Numbered from the stretch's first letter, positions 1 to 8,373 are shown. The stretch is 32,205 nt of DNA from Deltaproteobacteria bacterium (GCA_023248265.1 JAHFEZ010000004.1:7661-39865), one strand, 5' to 3'. Numbers and translations: made by a program. The notes: generated from the letters alone by a model not told the origin.

Positions 1-706
1 CCACATGTTTTAAAAATTGAATCCCCAACCCCACGCCCTGATGCGCCCCTGCAATAAGTCCAGGAATATCGGCCACTACAAAACTTTTGTTATTTTCCAC
101 ACGTACAACCCCCAATTGAGGAACCAACGTTGTAAATGGATAATCGGCAATCTTAGGTTTTGAATTAGAAATACAAGAAATCAATGTCGATTTTCCAGCA
201 TTGGGAAGTCCAATAAGCCCCACATCTGCCAAAAGTTTTAGTTCTAAAGTTACTTCCTTATACTGATGGGGCTCTCCAGGTTGAGCTCGCCCAGGCGCTT
301 GATAGGTTGCCCGTTTAAAAAAGTGATTTCCTTTCCCCCCTCTTCCTCCCTTAAGAATCATAAACTCTTGGCCAGGTTGGGTTAAATCCACAATCACTTC
401 TCCTGTTTTTTGATCTCGGATGAGTGTTCCCATCGGAACTCTAATTTTTAAATCACCGGCTCCAGCCCCGCTTTTAAGCTGTGTTCCTCCGGCCTGCCCA
501 TTTTGTGCTTTGTATTCTCTGTTGTAACGAAAATCCAAGAGAGTTGAAAGCCCGGGATCTGTTACAAAAATCACATCCCCTCCTTTGCCCCCATCGCCCC
601 CATCCGGACCTCCTTTAGGAATAAATTTAGCCCGATGAAAACTTACACGCCCAGCTCCACCACATCCAGATTGAATTCGAATGGTTGCTTCGTCCAAAAA
701 TCTCAT
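1..706 (-). CDS. obgE: GTPase Obg/CgtA (C-terminus cut by window edge)
   Basis: Own translation from ATG at 706 on the minus strand: MRFLDEATIRIQSGCGGAGRVSFHRAKFIPKGGPDGGDGGKGGDV...GLIGLPNAGKSTLISCISNSKPKIADYPFTTLVPQLGVV; glycine-rich Obg domain plus G1 motif. Not in the ORF track because it runs off the edge. Confidence 0.96.
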   Translation of the reverse strand, partial: MRFLDEATIRIQSGCGGAGRVSFHRAKFIPKGGPDGGDGGKGGDVIFVTDPGLSTLLDFRYNREYKAQNGQAGGTQLKSGAGAGDLKIRVPMGTLIRDQKTGEVIVDLTQPGQEFMILKGGRGGKGNHFFKRATYQAPGRAQPGEPHQYKEVTLELKLLADVGLIGLPNAGKSTLISCISNSKPKIADYPFTTLVPQLGVVRVENNKSFVVADIPGLIAGAHQGVGLGIQFLKHV

Positions 707-748
707 AGTCGAAACCTTTACTCCTTTTAAAAAATAATTTTAGGGGAA

Positions 749-1003
749 TTAAATAGGATAAACGCTTACACGTTTTCTTTTCTTATCGACACGTTCAAAA
801 GTCACTCGGCCCTCAACTTTAGAAAAAAGAGTGAAGTCACTCCCTTTCCCAACATTAAAGCCAGGATGAATACGACAGCCCAATTGACGCACCAAGATCG
901 CGCCCGCCTTGACAACTTCTCCGCCAAATCGTTTAACACCACGCCTTTGGCCTTGACTGTCTCGACCGTTGCTGGAGCTACCTTGTCCCTTCTTATGTGC
1001 CAT
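749..1003 (-). CDS. rpmA: 50S ribosomal protein L27
   Basis: [42 protein letters not shown]... canonical L27; lies between rplU and obg. Confidence 0.98.
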   Translation of the reverse strand: MAHKKGQGSSSNGRDSQGQRRGVKRFGGEVVKAGAILVRQLGCRIHPGFNVGKGSDFTLFSKVEGRVTFERVDKKRKRVSVYPI

Positions 1004-1015
1004 ATTAATCCCTCA

Positions 1016-1140
1016 GGGGCTGTTGAAAAATGCCCATCTACTTCGTTGCCCTCGTCGTCTCTCCTTCGACGTACGATTTAAGTACGCCTCAGTCGCGCCT
1101 CCTCGGGCGCCTCGTACCTGTGCCTTTTTGAACAGCCCCC
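1016..1140. repeat. Palindromic intergenic element (~125 bp) with ~21-bp terminal inverted repeats GGGGCTGTTGAAAAATGCCCA / TGTGCCTTTTTGAACAGCCCC
   Basis: The two ends are reverse complements with 3 mismatches in 21 positions; interior contains a further hairpin CGTAC-GATTTAA-GTACG. No transposase ORF. Confidence 0.75.
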
Positions 1141-1172
1141 AAACTTGAGAGATTATCTCTCTGACAAAGGCC

Positions 1173-1631
1173 TTATTTCTTTGCTTTCTTTACAACCACT
1201 TCTTTTTTAGGAGTGGCTTTTTTTATAATTTTTTGTGTCCGTGGAGCTGCGACTTTTGCCGCTGCGGGTTTGGCTGCCACTTTAGGAGCTTTTTCTTTTG
1301 CAAAGGCTTTGGCCGTAACACCCGTTAAACTAATTTCTTTTACTTTTAAAAGAGTCAAAGATTGCCGGTGGCCTCTTTTACGTCGAGCCCCCTTGCGTCT
1401 CTTATATTTAAAAATTAAAGCTTTAGGTCCACGCCCCTGAGCCATAATTTCACACAGAACTCCTGCTTTCTCAAGATAAGGATTTCCGACTTTAAGCTCT
1501 GTATCTTGCACCAGAAGAACTTTAGGCAACACCACTTCCTGGCCCACGGCCCCTTCCAACTTTTCTACAGTTAAAAGGTCCCCTGTCTGGACTCTGTATT
1601 GTTTGGCTCCTGTTTCAATAACCGCATACAT
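1173..1631 (-). CDS. rplU: 50S ribosomal protein L21 with Lys/Ala-rich C-terminal extension
   Basis: MYAVIETGAKQYRVQTGDLLTVEKLEG...KYKRRKGARRKRGHRQSLTLLKVKEI is L21; residues after ~108 form a basic low-complexity tail. Confidence 0.96.
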   Translation of the reverse strand: MYAVIETGAKQYRVQTGDLLTVEKLEGAVGQEVVLPKVLLVQDTELKVGNPYLEKAGVLCEIMAQGRGPKALIFKYKRRKGARRKRGHRQSLTLLKVKEISLTGVTAKAFAKEKAPKVAAKPAAAKVAAPRTQKIIKKATPKKEVVVKKAKK

Positions 1632-1642
1632 AAAGGATTTAT

Positions 1643-1671
1643 TTTATAGATAGTTTTGGGTTGTTCGTCAA
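1643..1671 (-). promoter_or_regulatory. Sigma70-like promoter for rplU (TTGACG-N17-TATAAA)
   Basis: Minus strand reads TTGACG aacaacccaaaactatc TATAAA; -35 overlaps the rng stop codon. Confidence 0.6.
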
Positions 1672-3380
1672 CCGGTTTTTACTTCTTCTACCTGACTCTT
1701 AATTTCGAATTGTTCAATATGAAAATCGGGGACAGCTTCAACTGTAATCTTTTTATTCACCATCTTTTCTACCCTAAGAAGGCCTTCCACCTCTTCTTCC
1801 TTAAGAGTCTTTGCAATTTCTGGATGTACAAAAAGCTGCATTTCTTTGGCTGCCATATCTCCTTCAAATTTACAAAGTTCTCTAAAAATTTCATAACAAA
1901 TCGAAAGCTTGTTTTTCAAATACCCTTTACCTTCACAATAAAAACAAGGACTACACAGGGTTTGAATCAAACTTTCTCGGGTACGCTTGCGGGTCATTTC
2001 AATAAGGCCCAGTTCCGAAATTTTTACAATTGAATTCTTAGCACGATCTTTTCTCAAGGCCTCATCGAAAGTCCGATAAACTTTTTCTCTATGATAAGAT
2101 CTTTCCATATCAATAAAGTCGATAATGATAATCCCTCCACAATTTCGAAGTCGTAATTGATAGGCGATTTCCCGGGCAGCTTCCAAATTAATTTTTAAAA
2201 TAGTATCTTCAAAGTTTTTCTTCCCTACGTACCTTCCGGTATTCACATCCACAACGGTCAAAGCTTCAGCCTGATCCACAATGATATAACCCCCGGATTT
2301 TAACCACACACGCCTTCCCATGGCTCGATTAATTTCTATTTCAATACCATAGGTATCAAAAATGGGCTCTCGTCCTTTGTAAAATTTCACAACGCGCTTC
2401 AATGCGGGATTGAAAATATCCAAGAATCTAAGAATTTGTTTGTGCTCTTTTTTGGAGTCCACCACAATACGATCGATTTCATCAATAAACATATCTCGAA
2501 GGGTTCGAAGAACAACATCTAGTTCTTCATGCAATAAATAGGGCGCTGGAGCATGCACCATATCTTTTTCAACCTCACGCCAAATTTTTAAAAGATACCC
2601 AAGATCCGCCTGAATAATCCTGGTTTTTTTATCCTCACAAGCGGTTCGAACAATGACCCCCACATCGGGAGGACAAATACTTTGAACAAAGTCTTTGAGA
2701 CGTCGCCGCTCTCTATCAGATCCAATACGTCTTGAAACCCCAACATGTCCAAAGGATGGCATAAGAACTAAATTTCTTCCTGGAACAGACAAATGCATCG
2801 TCAACCGTGCCCCTTTGGTTCCGATAGGATTTTTAGTCACCTGAACCAAAATTTCTTGTCCTTCTTTTAATAACTCCCCAATATTGGGAGGAGGCATATA
2901 GCGTGAAACGCGCGCTCTTCTGTATTCTCTGGGAGGCTCTTTTTCAGGTGCTGGAGCTGAAGGAGGGACTCCTTGTGCTGGCAGTTGTCCTGTCGCCGAA
3001 GAAGACTCAGAAGATGAAGCGTTGGAAACTGAGGCTGGGACTGTGGCTGAAGCTTCACCTTCTTCGAGAGGAGCAGGTTCTTCCTCATCTGGCCCTTCTT
3101 CTAAGTCATCAATTTCTCGGAGCTGGTCTTCAGACAAATGTCCCGTTTTTTCAGAAATGAAAACATCACCCGCATACAAAAATGCCGCTTTTTCTAATCC
3201 AATATCGACAAACGCAGCTTGCATGCCTGGCAGCACACGGACCACTTTGCCCTTATAAATATTGCCAACAATTCCTTTGTCTTTGACGCGCTCAATGTAG
3301 AGCTCTGCAACTGTTCCGCTTTCCACCAACGCCACGCGAGTTTCTTGATCGGTGGCATTAATAATCATTTCATTACTCAT
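1668..3380 (-). CDS. rng: Ribonuclease G/E family protein
   Basis: MSNEMIINATDQETRVALVESGTVAELYIER...GNIYKGKVVRVLPGMQAAFVDIGLEKAAFLYAGDV...VVDVNTGRYVG...GGIIIIDFIDM...EMTRKRTRESL; RNase E/G catalytic motifs. Confidence 0.95.
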   Translation of the reverse strand: MSNEMIINATDQETRVALVESGTVAELYIERVKDKGIVGNIYKGKVVRVLPGMQAAFVDIGLEKAAFLYAGDVFISEKTGHLSEDQLREIDDLEEGPDEEEPAPLEEGEASATVPASVSNASSSESSSATGQLPAQGVPPSAPAPEKEPPREYRRARVSRYMPPPNIGELLKEGQEILVQVTKNPIGTKGARLTMHLSVPGRNLVLMPSFGHVGVSRRIGSDRERRRLKDFVQSICPPDVGVIVRTACEDKKTRIIQADLGYLLKIWREVEKDMVHAPAPYLLHEELDVVLRTLRDMFIDEIDRIVVDSKKEHKQILRFLDIFNPALKRVVKFYKGREPIFDTYGIEIEINRAMGRRVWLKSGGYIIVDQAEALTVVDVNTGRYVGKKNFEDTILKINLEAAREIAYQLRLRNCGGIIIIDFIDMERSYHREKVYRTFDEALRKDRAKNSIVKISELGLIEMTRKRTRESLIQTLCSPCFYCEGKGYLKNKLSICYEIFRELCKFEGDMAAKEMQLFVHPEIAKTLKEEEVEGLLRVEKMVNKKITVEAVPDFHIEQFEIKSQVEEVKTG

Positions 3381-3424
3381 GAAGTATCCAATCTGCCTAA
3401 ATTTTCAGGAGATCTTTTTAGAGA

Positions 3425-3718
3425 TTAGTTTGTAGCACCGGAAGGACAGTTTTTAGCTTGGGTCGCTGTGGCTTTGCAATCAGGCTTCGCACACCCTTGA
3501 TCTTGCGATGAGGGCTGTGAAGATGTCGATGCTTTTTTAGATTTTGCACGATCGGTTGCATACCAACCTGTTCCTTTGAGATGAAAAGCGCTGTGGGAAA
3601 CAATTTTTTCAAGCTTGCCTCCACACTTTTCACAAACTTTTCTCGGTTTCTCCGTAATCTTTTGAAAGATCTCAAAACTTTTTTTACATTTATTACAGCT
3701 ATATTCGTAAATAGGCAT
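3425..3718 (-). CDS. FmdB-family zinc ribbon protein
   Basis: MPIYEYSCNKCKKSFEIFQKITEKPRKVCEKCGGKLEKIVSHSAFHLKGTGWYATD; CxxC...CxxC and FmdB-type start. Confidence 0.9.
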   Translation of the reverse strand: MPIYEYSCNKCKKSFEIFQKITEKPRKVCEKCGGKLEKIVSHSAFHLKGTGWYATDRAKSKKASTSSQPSSQDQGCAKPDCKATATQAKNCPSGATN

Positions 3719-3765
3719 AAAAGTTATTTACAAGAATCCTTAAGGATTTATTATCATATCCCTTC

Positions 3766-4629
3766 TTAAAAATCAAAGCTTTTAAGAGGCCCTTTTTTCC
3801 CTTCATAGGCATGGATCTTACGATACGTTTCCTCAGATACAGGCACCGTAAAAGGAATATAGTTACGAATAGGGTCAACCAGGTCAGAAATTTTCTTCAT
3901 AAGTTCATTGGTCAACGTCCTTAAAAGTTCCTTTGTAATGGGGCAATCATAATAAGCGTTTAAATCCCAAGGCTTTCCAAATTTGACGGTAATTTTCACA
4001 GGTTTTGGAAGTGGAAGCTGCTCCCCTCGAGGCACAGCCTCAGGACATAAGGCTTTTCCCGCCCCAGAAATCCCCATGGGCACAATTGGAACTCTGGCTT
4101 TCAATGCCAAGCGAATAGCCCCCGTTTTTCCTCGCAGAAGTCCTGTTTGAGGCTCTATCGCAGAACGTGGAATATCTTCTTCAGCCGGAATTGTTCCTTC
4201 TGGAAAAATGGAGAGCACATGGCCCTCTTTTAAAAGCTTGATGAAAAACTCTAAGGCCGTATCATCCCCTCCTCGAACCACAGGATACGCCCCTCCTAAT
4301 TCCACAAGAGGTCCCAAAATGGGAGCTTTAAAATTTTCAATTTTAGAAATAAATGTAACCCATCGCCACACACACAGCCCTACCAAAGGAGGATCTAAAT
4401 AACTTTGATGGTTAGCGGCGATCAGCACTCCTCCTGTTTTGGGGATATTGGAGTGCCCTAGGATCTCCAGTCTAAAATAAAGTTTATGAAGGGTAAATAA
4501 GACCACACGTGTAAGGGCTCTCAAAACAAGGGTAACCAAAGGACGGATACGCAAAAAAGTAACAAGCCTAACAAAGCTTCTTAAAAGAAAATCAATACCA
4601 TTAACAAAAAATAAGCCTATTTTTTTCAT
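3766..4629 (-). CDS. plsC: 1-acyl-sn-glycerol-3-phosphate acyltransferase (PlsC-like)
   Basis: NHQSYLDPPLVG (NHxxxxD motif) and FPEGT motif. Confidence 0.9.
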   Translation of the reverse strand: MKKIGLFFVNGIDFLLRSFVRLVTFLRIRPLVTLVLRALTRVVLFTLHKLYFRLEILGHSNIPKTGGVLIAANHQSYLDPPLVGLCVWRWVTFISKIENFKAPILGPLVELGGAYPVVRGGDDTALEFFIKLLKEGHVLSIFPEGTIPAEEDIPRSAIEPQTGLLRGKTGAIRLALKARVPIVPMGISGAGKALCPEAVPRGEQLPLPKPVKITVKFGKPWDLNAYYDCPITKELLRTLTNELMKKISDLVDPIRNYIPFTVPVSEETYRKIHAYEGKKGPLKSFDF

Positions 4630-4904
4630 ACAATATCAAATAAATCGCAATGTCCTAAATTCTTATCCCACACAACATCTACTTTAGTCACCTTTGCACG
4701 AGAAGGACCTTGATGACTCCATTCAATCATCTTTTTAAGCTGCTCTTCTGAGCCAATAGCGTAGAGCTCAACCTCTCCTGTGGCAAGATTTTTAACCCAT
4801 CCTTTTACGCCCAAAGCATCTGCCACTTTTTTAGCATTGACCCTAAAAAATACGCCTTGGACATGCCCTAAAATCAAAAGATGAACCCGCTTTTCCAAAG
4901 CCAT
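4626..4904 (-). CDS. acyP: Acylphosphatase
   Basis: HLLILGHVQGVFFRVNAKKVADALGVKGWVKNLATGEVELYAIG; overlaps the downstream acyltransferase start by 4 nt. Confidence 0.94.
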   Translation of the reverse strand: MALEKRVHLLILGHVQGVFFRVNAKKVADALGVKGWVKNLATGEVELYAIGSEEQLKKMIEWSHQGPSRAKVTKVDVVWDKNLGHCDLFDIV

Positions 4905-4924
4905 AAGCTTTTATTCCTTAGCAT

Positions 4925-4956
4925 TTGACAGTTTTTAAGGCAAGGTGTTATATACT
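4925..4956 (+). promoter_or_regulatory. Putative sigma70-like promoter of the nucleoside operon (TTGACA-N18-TATATA)
   Basis: TTGACA at 4925-4930, TATATACT at 4949-4956; only sizeable gap upstream of deoC. Confidence 0.45.
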
Positions 4957-4972
4957 CTGACCCCCGTTGGAG

Positions 4973-4999
4973 CCTGCACTCCGCACAGGCGGGTGCAGG
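4973..4999 (+). promoter_or_regulatory. GC-rich leader hairpin CCTGCAC-N13-GTGCAGG overlapping the deoC ribosome binding site; REP-like
   Basis: Perfect 7-bp complementary arms; 3' arm contains the only SD-like AGGG upstream of ATG 5001/5010. Confidence 0.55.
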
Positions 5000-5000
5000 G

Positions 5001-5846
5001 ATGACACATATGGATCACCTCATTGAACAAGTCACAGAAAAAGTAAAAGAAGCTCTCTTGGCCCAGGGGCTTAAAAGGGAGAACTCAAATATTTCCAAAG
5101 GTTTACCTGTAAAACAGTCCCCAAAAACTCACCAAGAAACTCAAATGACATCCTATGTGAAACCACATGAGAAAAAAGACGATCAAAACCTTGCTTCTTA
5201 TATTGATCATACTCTTTTAAAACCAGAGGCAGGAGCCAAAGAACTTGAAAAGCTTTGTAAAGAAGCACTGGAATTTCATTTTGCCACGGTCTGCGTCAAT
5301 AGCTCCAATGTTGCTTATGTGTCTAAGCTTTTAGAAGGATCTGCAGTTAAACCTATTGCTGTCGTAGGATTTCCTCTGGGTGCAGCCTCCACTTCTTCCA
5401 AGGCGTTTGAAGCGCAAGAAGCAGTCCGATGCGGCGCCAAAGAAATTGATATGGTGATGAATATCGGCGCTTTAAAAAGTAGAGACTACGTGCTTGTTAC
5501 AAATGATATCATTAAAGTTGTCGAAGCCTCCAAACCCTACCCTGTCAAAGTCATTTTAGAAACAGCCATGCTCACAGAAGAAGAAAAAATTATTGGGTGT
5601 GTGCTGGCTAAAATTTCACGAGCGGCCTTTGTAAAAACATCCACCGGCTTTGGACCCGGAGGAGCCACGATTAAAGACATAGAACTCATGCGTCGCATTG
5701 TGGGCCCAGATATGGGCGTCAAAGCCAGTGGTGGAATTAAAACCACTCAGGATGCCCTCGCGATGATTCAAGCAGGAGCCAATCGCATTGGAACCAGTAA
5801 TGGAGTTACCATCGTCTCAGGCAAAGGAAAAACACATGGCTATTAA
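5001..5846 (+). CDS. deoC: Deoxyribose-phosphate aldolase with ~70-residue N-terminal extension (start 5001 or 5010)
   Basis: LASYIDHTLLKPEA...VCVNSSNVAYV...AVVGFPLGA...EIDMVMNIGALKS...VKTSTGFGPGGAT...VKASGGI; C-terminal Tyr retained. Confidence 0.96.
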   Translation: MTHMDHLIEQVTEKVKEALLAQGLKRENSNISKGLPVKQSPKTHQETQMTSYVKPHEKKDDQNLASYIDHTLLKPEAGAKELEKLCKEALEFHFATVCVNSSNVAYVSKLLEGSAVKPIAVVGFPLGAASTSSKAFEAQEAVRCGAKEIDMVMNIGALKSRDYVLVTNDIIKVVEASKPYPVKVILETAMLTEEEKIIGCVLAKISRAAFVKTSTGFGPGGATIKDIELMRRIVGPDMGVKASGGIKTTQDALAMIQAGANRIGTSNGVTIVSGKGKTHGY

Positions 5847-7008
5847 CCGGGTACTAATCCTAGTACTAGATGGCGTTGGAATGGGCGCTCTTCCGGATGC
5901 TGCCCACTATGGAGACACAGGCTCTCACACCTTAAGACACATTGCAGAAAAAATGGGAGGACTCACGCTTCCGACCCTTGAAAAATTAGGACTCGGAAAA
6001 ATTGATGCTATCCCCGGAGTCAATCCAAAAGCTGAGACTTTAGGCTCTTATGGAAAAATGCTGGAAGCTTCTCCTGGAAAAGACACCTCCACAGGCCACT
6101 GGGAGATGGCAGGCATTCATTTGAAAGAACCTTTTCCCACATTTCTCCAGGGTTTCCCCAAAAAACTCATCGATACTTTTATTCAAGAAACCGGCGTTAA
6201 AAACATTTTAGGCAATAAGGCTGCCTCGGGAACAGAAATTATTAAAGAATTAGGGGAAGAACATTTAAAGACAGAATATCCAATTATTTACACTTCGGCG
6301 GATTCTGTTTTTCAAATCGCCTGCCATGAAGATATTTTTCCTTTAGAAGAACTCTATCATATTTGCAAAATTGCCAGACGCCTATGCGATCCCTATCACA
6401 TTGGCCGTGTCATCGCCCGCCCTTTTGATGGAGATGCGCAAACTTTTCAAAGAACTCCCAACCGAAAAGATTTTGTGTATGAGTTGCCTGAAAAAATGCT
6501 TTTGGATTTCTTAGAAGAAAAAAAGATTGAAGTCATAGCCGTTGGAAAAATATCAGATATTTTTAATCATCAAGGAATTCATGATTCCATAAAAACAAAA
6601 TCAAATCTCGAAGGACTGTTAACCTCTGTAACCGAGATGAAGAAACTTAAAAAAGGCTTGGTATTTACTAACCTCATTGACTTTGACCAACTCTATGGAC
6701 ACAGAAATGATGTACCAGGATTTGCCAATGCTCTTTTAGAATTAGACCAAAAACTTCCTGAAATCATGAAAACCCTGGAACCCGATGGGCTTTTGTTGAT
6801 AACAGCTGATCATGGAAATGATCCTACCCATCCCGGGACAGACCACACCCGAGAATATGTTCCCCTTTTGGCGTATAGCCCCCTATTTAAAAGTAAAAAC
6901 TTAGGAACTCGAAAAACATTCTCAGATCTTGGCCAAACAGTGGCAGAAATTTTTAATCTCGCTCCTTTACAACATGGAACCAGTTTCTTAAAAGAACTTT
7001 CCTCTTAA
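5836..7008 (+). CDS. deoB: Phosphopentomutase
   Basis: MAINRVLILVLDGVGMGALPDAAHYGDTGSHTLRHI...GKDTSTGHWEM...ITADHGNDPTHPGTDHTREYVPLL. The track start at 5788 is too far upstream; the ATG at 5836 overlaps the deoC end by 11 nt. Confidence 0.97.
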   Translation: MAINRVLILVLDGVGMGALPDAAHYGDTGSHTLRHIAEKMGGLTLPTLEKLGLGKIDAIPGVNPKAETLGSYGKMLEASPGKDTSTGHWEMAGIHLKEPFPTFLQGFPKKLIDTFIQETGVKNILGNKAASGTEIIKELGEEHLKTEYPIIYTSADSVFQIACHEDIFPLEELYHICKIARRLCDPYHIGRVIARPFDGDAQTFQRTPNRKDFVYELPEKMLLDFLEEKKIEVIAVGKISDIFNHQGIHDSIKTKSNLEGLLTSVTEMKKLKKGLVFTNLIDFDQLYGHRNDVPGFANALLELDQKLPEIMKTLEPDGLLLITADHGNDPTHPGTDHTREYVPLLAYSPLFKSKNLGTRKTFSDLGQTVAEIFNLAPLQHGTSFLKELSS

Positions 7009-7013
7009 AATTT

Positions 7014-8336
7014 ATGCGCGCCGTTGACATCATTCAAAAGAAAAAAGAAGGAAGTGTGCTTTCCAAAGAAGAAATTTCTTTTTTGGTGAAGGGCTTTACC
7101 CAAAATCAAATCCCTGAATACCAAATGTCTGCATTTTTAATGGCCTGTTGTTTTAAGCCGCTTAGTTTTAAAGAAACTCTTTTTCTGACAGAATCCATGC
7201 TTCACTCAGGAAAAATATTTGATTTTTCAGATATTCCTTTTAGGAAGATAGACAAACATTCAACAGGTGGGGTAGGCGACAAAACTTCTCTCATTATTGC
7301 TCCTATTGTTGCCTGTTACACTGTGGCCATTCCTATGATCTCAGGACGAGGACTGGGCCACACGGGTGGAACACTCGATAAATTAGAATCTATTCCGGGA
7401 TTTAATGTTCACTTAACCTCAGGTGAGTTTATCCAAAACTTAAAAACCCTACAGCTAGCGATGATGGGACAAACCCAAGAAATTGCTCCTGCTGATGCCA
7501 AAATGTATGCCCTACGCGATGTCACGGCCACAGTTGAATGCATTCCACTGATTGCAGCTTCGATCATGAGTAAAAAATTAGCCGAGGGCATTGATGGTCT
7601 TGTGCTCGATGTTAAATTTGGCTCTGGCGCTTTCATGCAAAAACTAAAAGATGCCACCGAACTTGCCAAATGGCTTGTTAGAATTGGAGAGTCTTCAGGG
7701 AAGAAAACTCTAGCACTCGTCACAAACATGAATCAACCCTTGGGCAATAAAATTGGAAATAGCTTAGAAATTGAAGAATCCATAGAAGTTTTAAAAGGCC
7801 AAGGCCCCAAAGATCTGATAGAGTTAAGTTTAACTCTCAGTGGCTACATGCTTCTTTTAGGAAACGCCTGTTCCTCTCTCAAAGAAGGTATTTCTTTGGC
7901 TCAAAAGGCCATTGCCAGTGGAAAAGCCCTTCAAAAATTCCAAGCAATGGTCAAAAACCACGGAGGTGATGAAAGAGTGGTGGAATCTTTCAAGTATTTA
8001 CCTTCTGCCAAGTATACCTTCAAGTTTTTGGCCTCTAAAGGAGGATTCGTAGGCGGTATTAATGCTAGGTCTATTGGAAAAGCAGCCTCTGTTTTGGGGT
8101 GCGGACGAGAGACTGTTACAGACGTTATCGATCCTTCGGTAGGATTTATTCTTCATAAGAAGGTGGGGGATAAAGTCCAAAAAAACGATATCCTCTTGAC
8201 AACTTGCTATAATGATGAGAAAAAGCTAGCCGCATCTATGGTGGAATTATCCCAAGCTTTTGAAATTACCCTTAAAAAACCCCTTTCTCAACCTTTGATT
8301 CAAAAAGTAATTGCCAAAAGTAATTGCCAAAAGTAA
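7014..8336 (+). CDS. pdp: Pyrimidine-nucleoside (thymidine) phosphorylase
   Basis: RAVDIIQKKKEGSVLSKEEISFLV...DKHSTGGVGDKTSLIIAPIVA...GRGLGHTGGTLDKLESIPGFNV; phosphorylase signature. Confidence 0.95.
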   Translation: MRAVDIIQKKKEGSVLSKEEISFLVKGFTQNQIPEYQMSAFLMACCFKPLSFKETLFLTESMLHSGKIFDFSDIPFRKIDKHSTGGVGDKTSLIIAPIVACYTVAIPMISGRGLGHTGGTLDKLESIPGFNVHLTSGEFIQNLKTLQLAMMGQTQEIAPADAKMYALRDVTATVECIPLIAASIMSKKLAEGIDGLVLDVKFGSGAFMQKLKDATELAKWLVRIGESSGKKTLALVTNMNQPLGNKIGNSLEIEESIEVLKGQGPKDLIELSLTLSGYMLLLGNACSSLKEGISLAQKAIASGKALQKFQAMVKNHGGDERVVESFKYLPSAKYTFKFLASKGGFVGGINARSIGKAASVLGCGRETVTDVIDPSVGFILHKKVGDKVQKNDILLTTCYNDEKKLAASMVELSQAFEITLKKPLSQPLIQKVIAKSNCQK

Positions 8337-8345
8337 TTGCCAAAA
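8307..8345. repeat. Perfect 13-bp tandem repeat, 3 copies (GTAATTGCCAAAA)
   Basis: Read directly: copies at 8307-8319, 8320-8332 and 8333-8345; spans the pdp stop codon. Confidence 0.95.
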
Positions 8346-8373
8346 ATCATTGAAAGACAGGAGAAAAAGACCT

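Noticed and set aside
866-1081. 71-aa plus-strand ORF over rpmA and the palindromic element
   Set aside because: Antisense to L27 and runs into the inverted repeat; no independent coding signal.
1656-2033. 125-aa Phe-rich plus-strand ORF opposite rng
   Set aside because: Antisense shadow of the RNase G/E C-terminus.
3418-3675. 85-aa minus ORF overlapping fmdB in another frame
   Set aside because: Alternative reading frame of the FmdB gene; only the 3425-3718 frame has the CxxC zinc ribbon.
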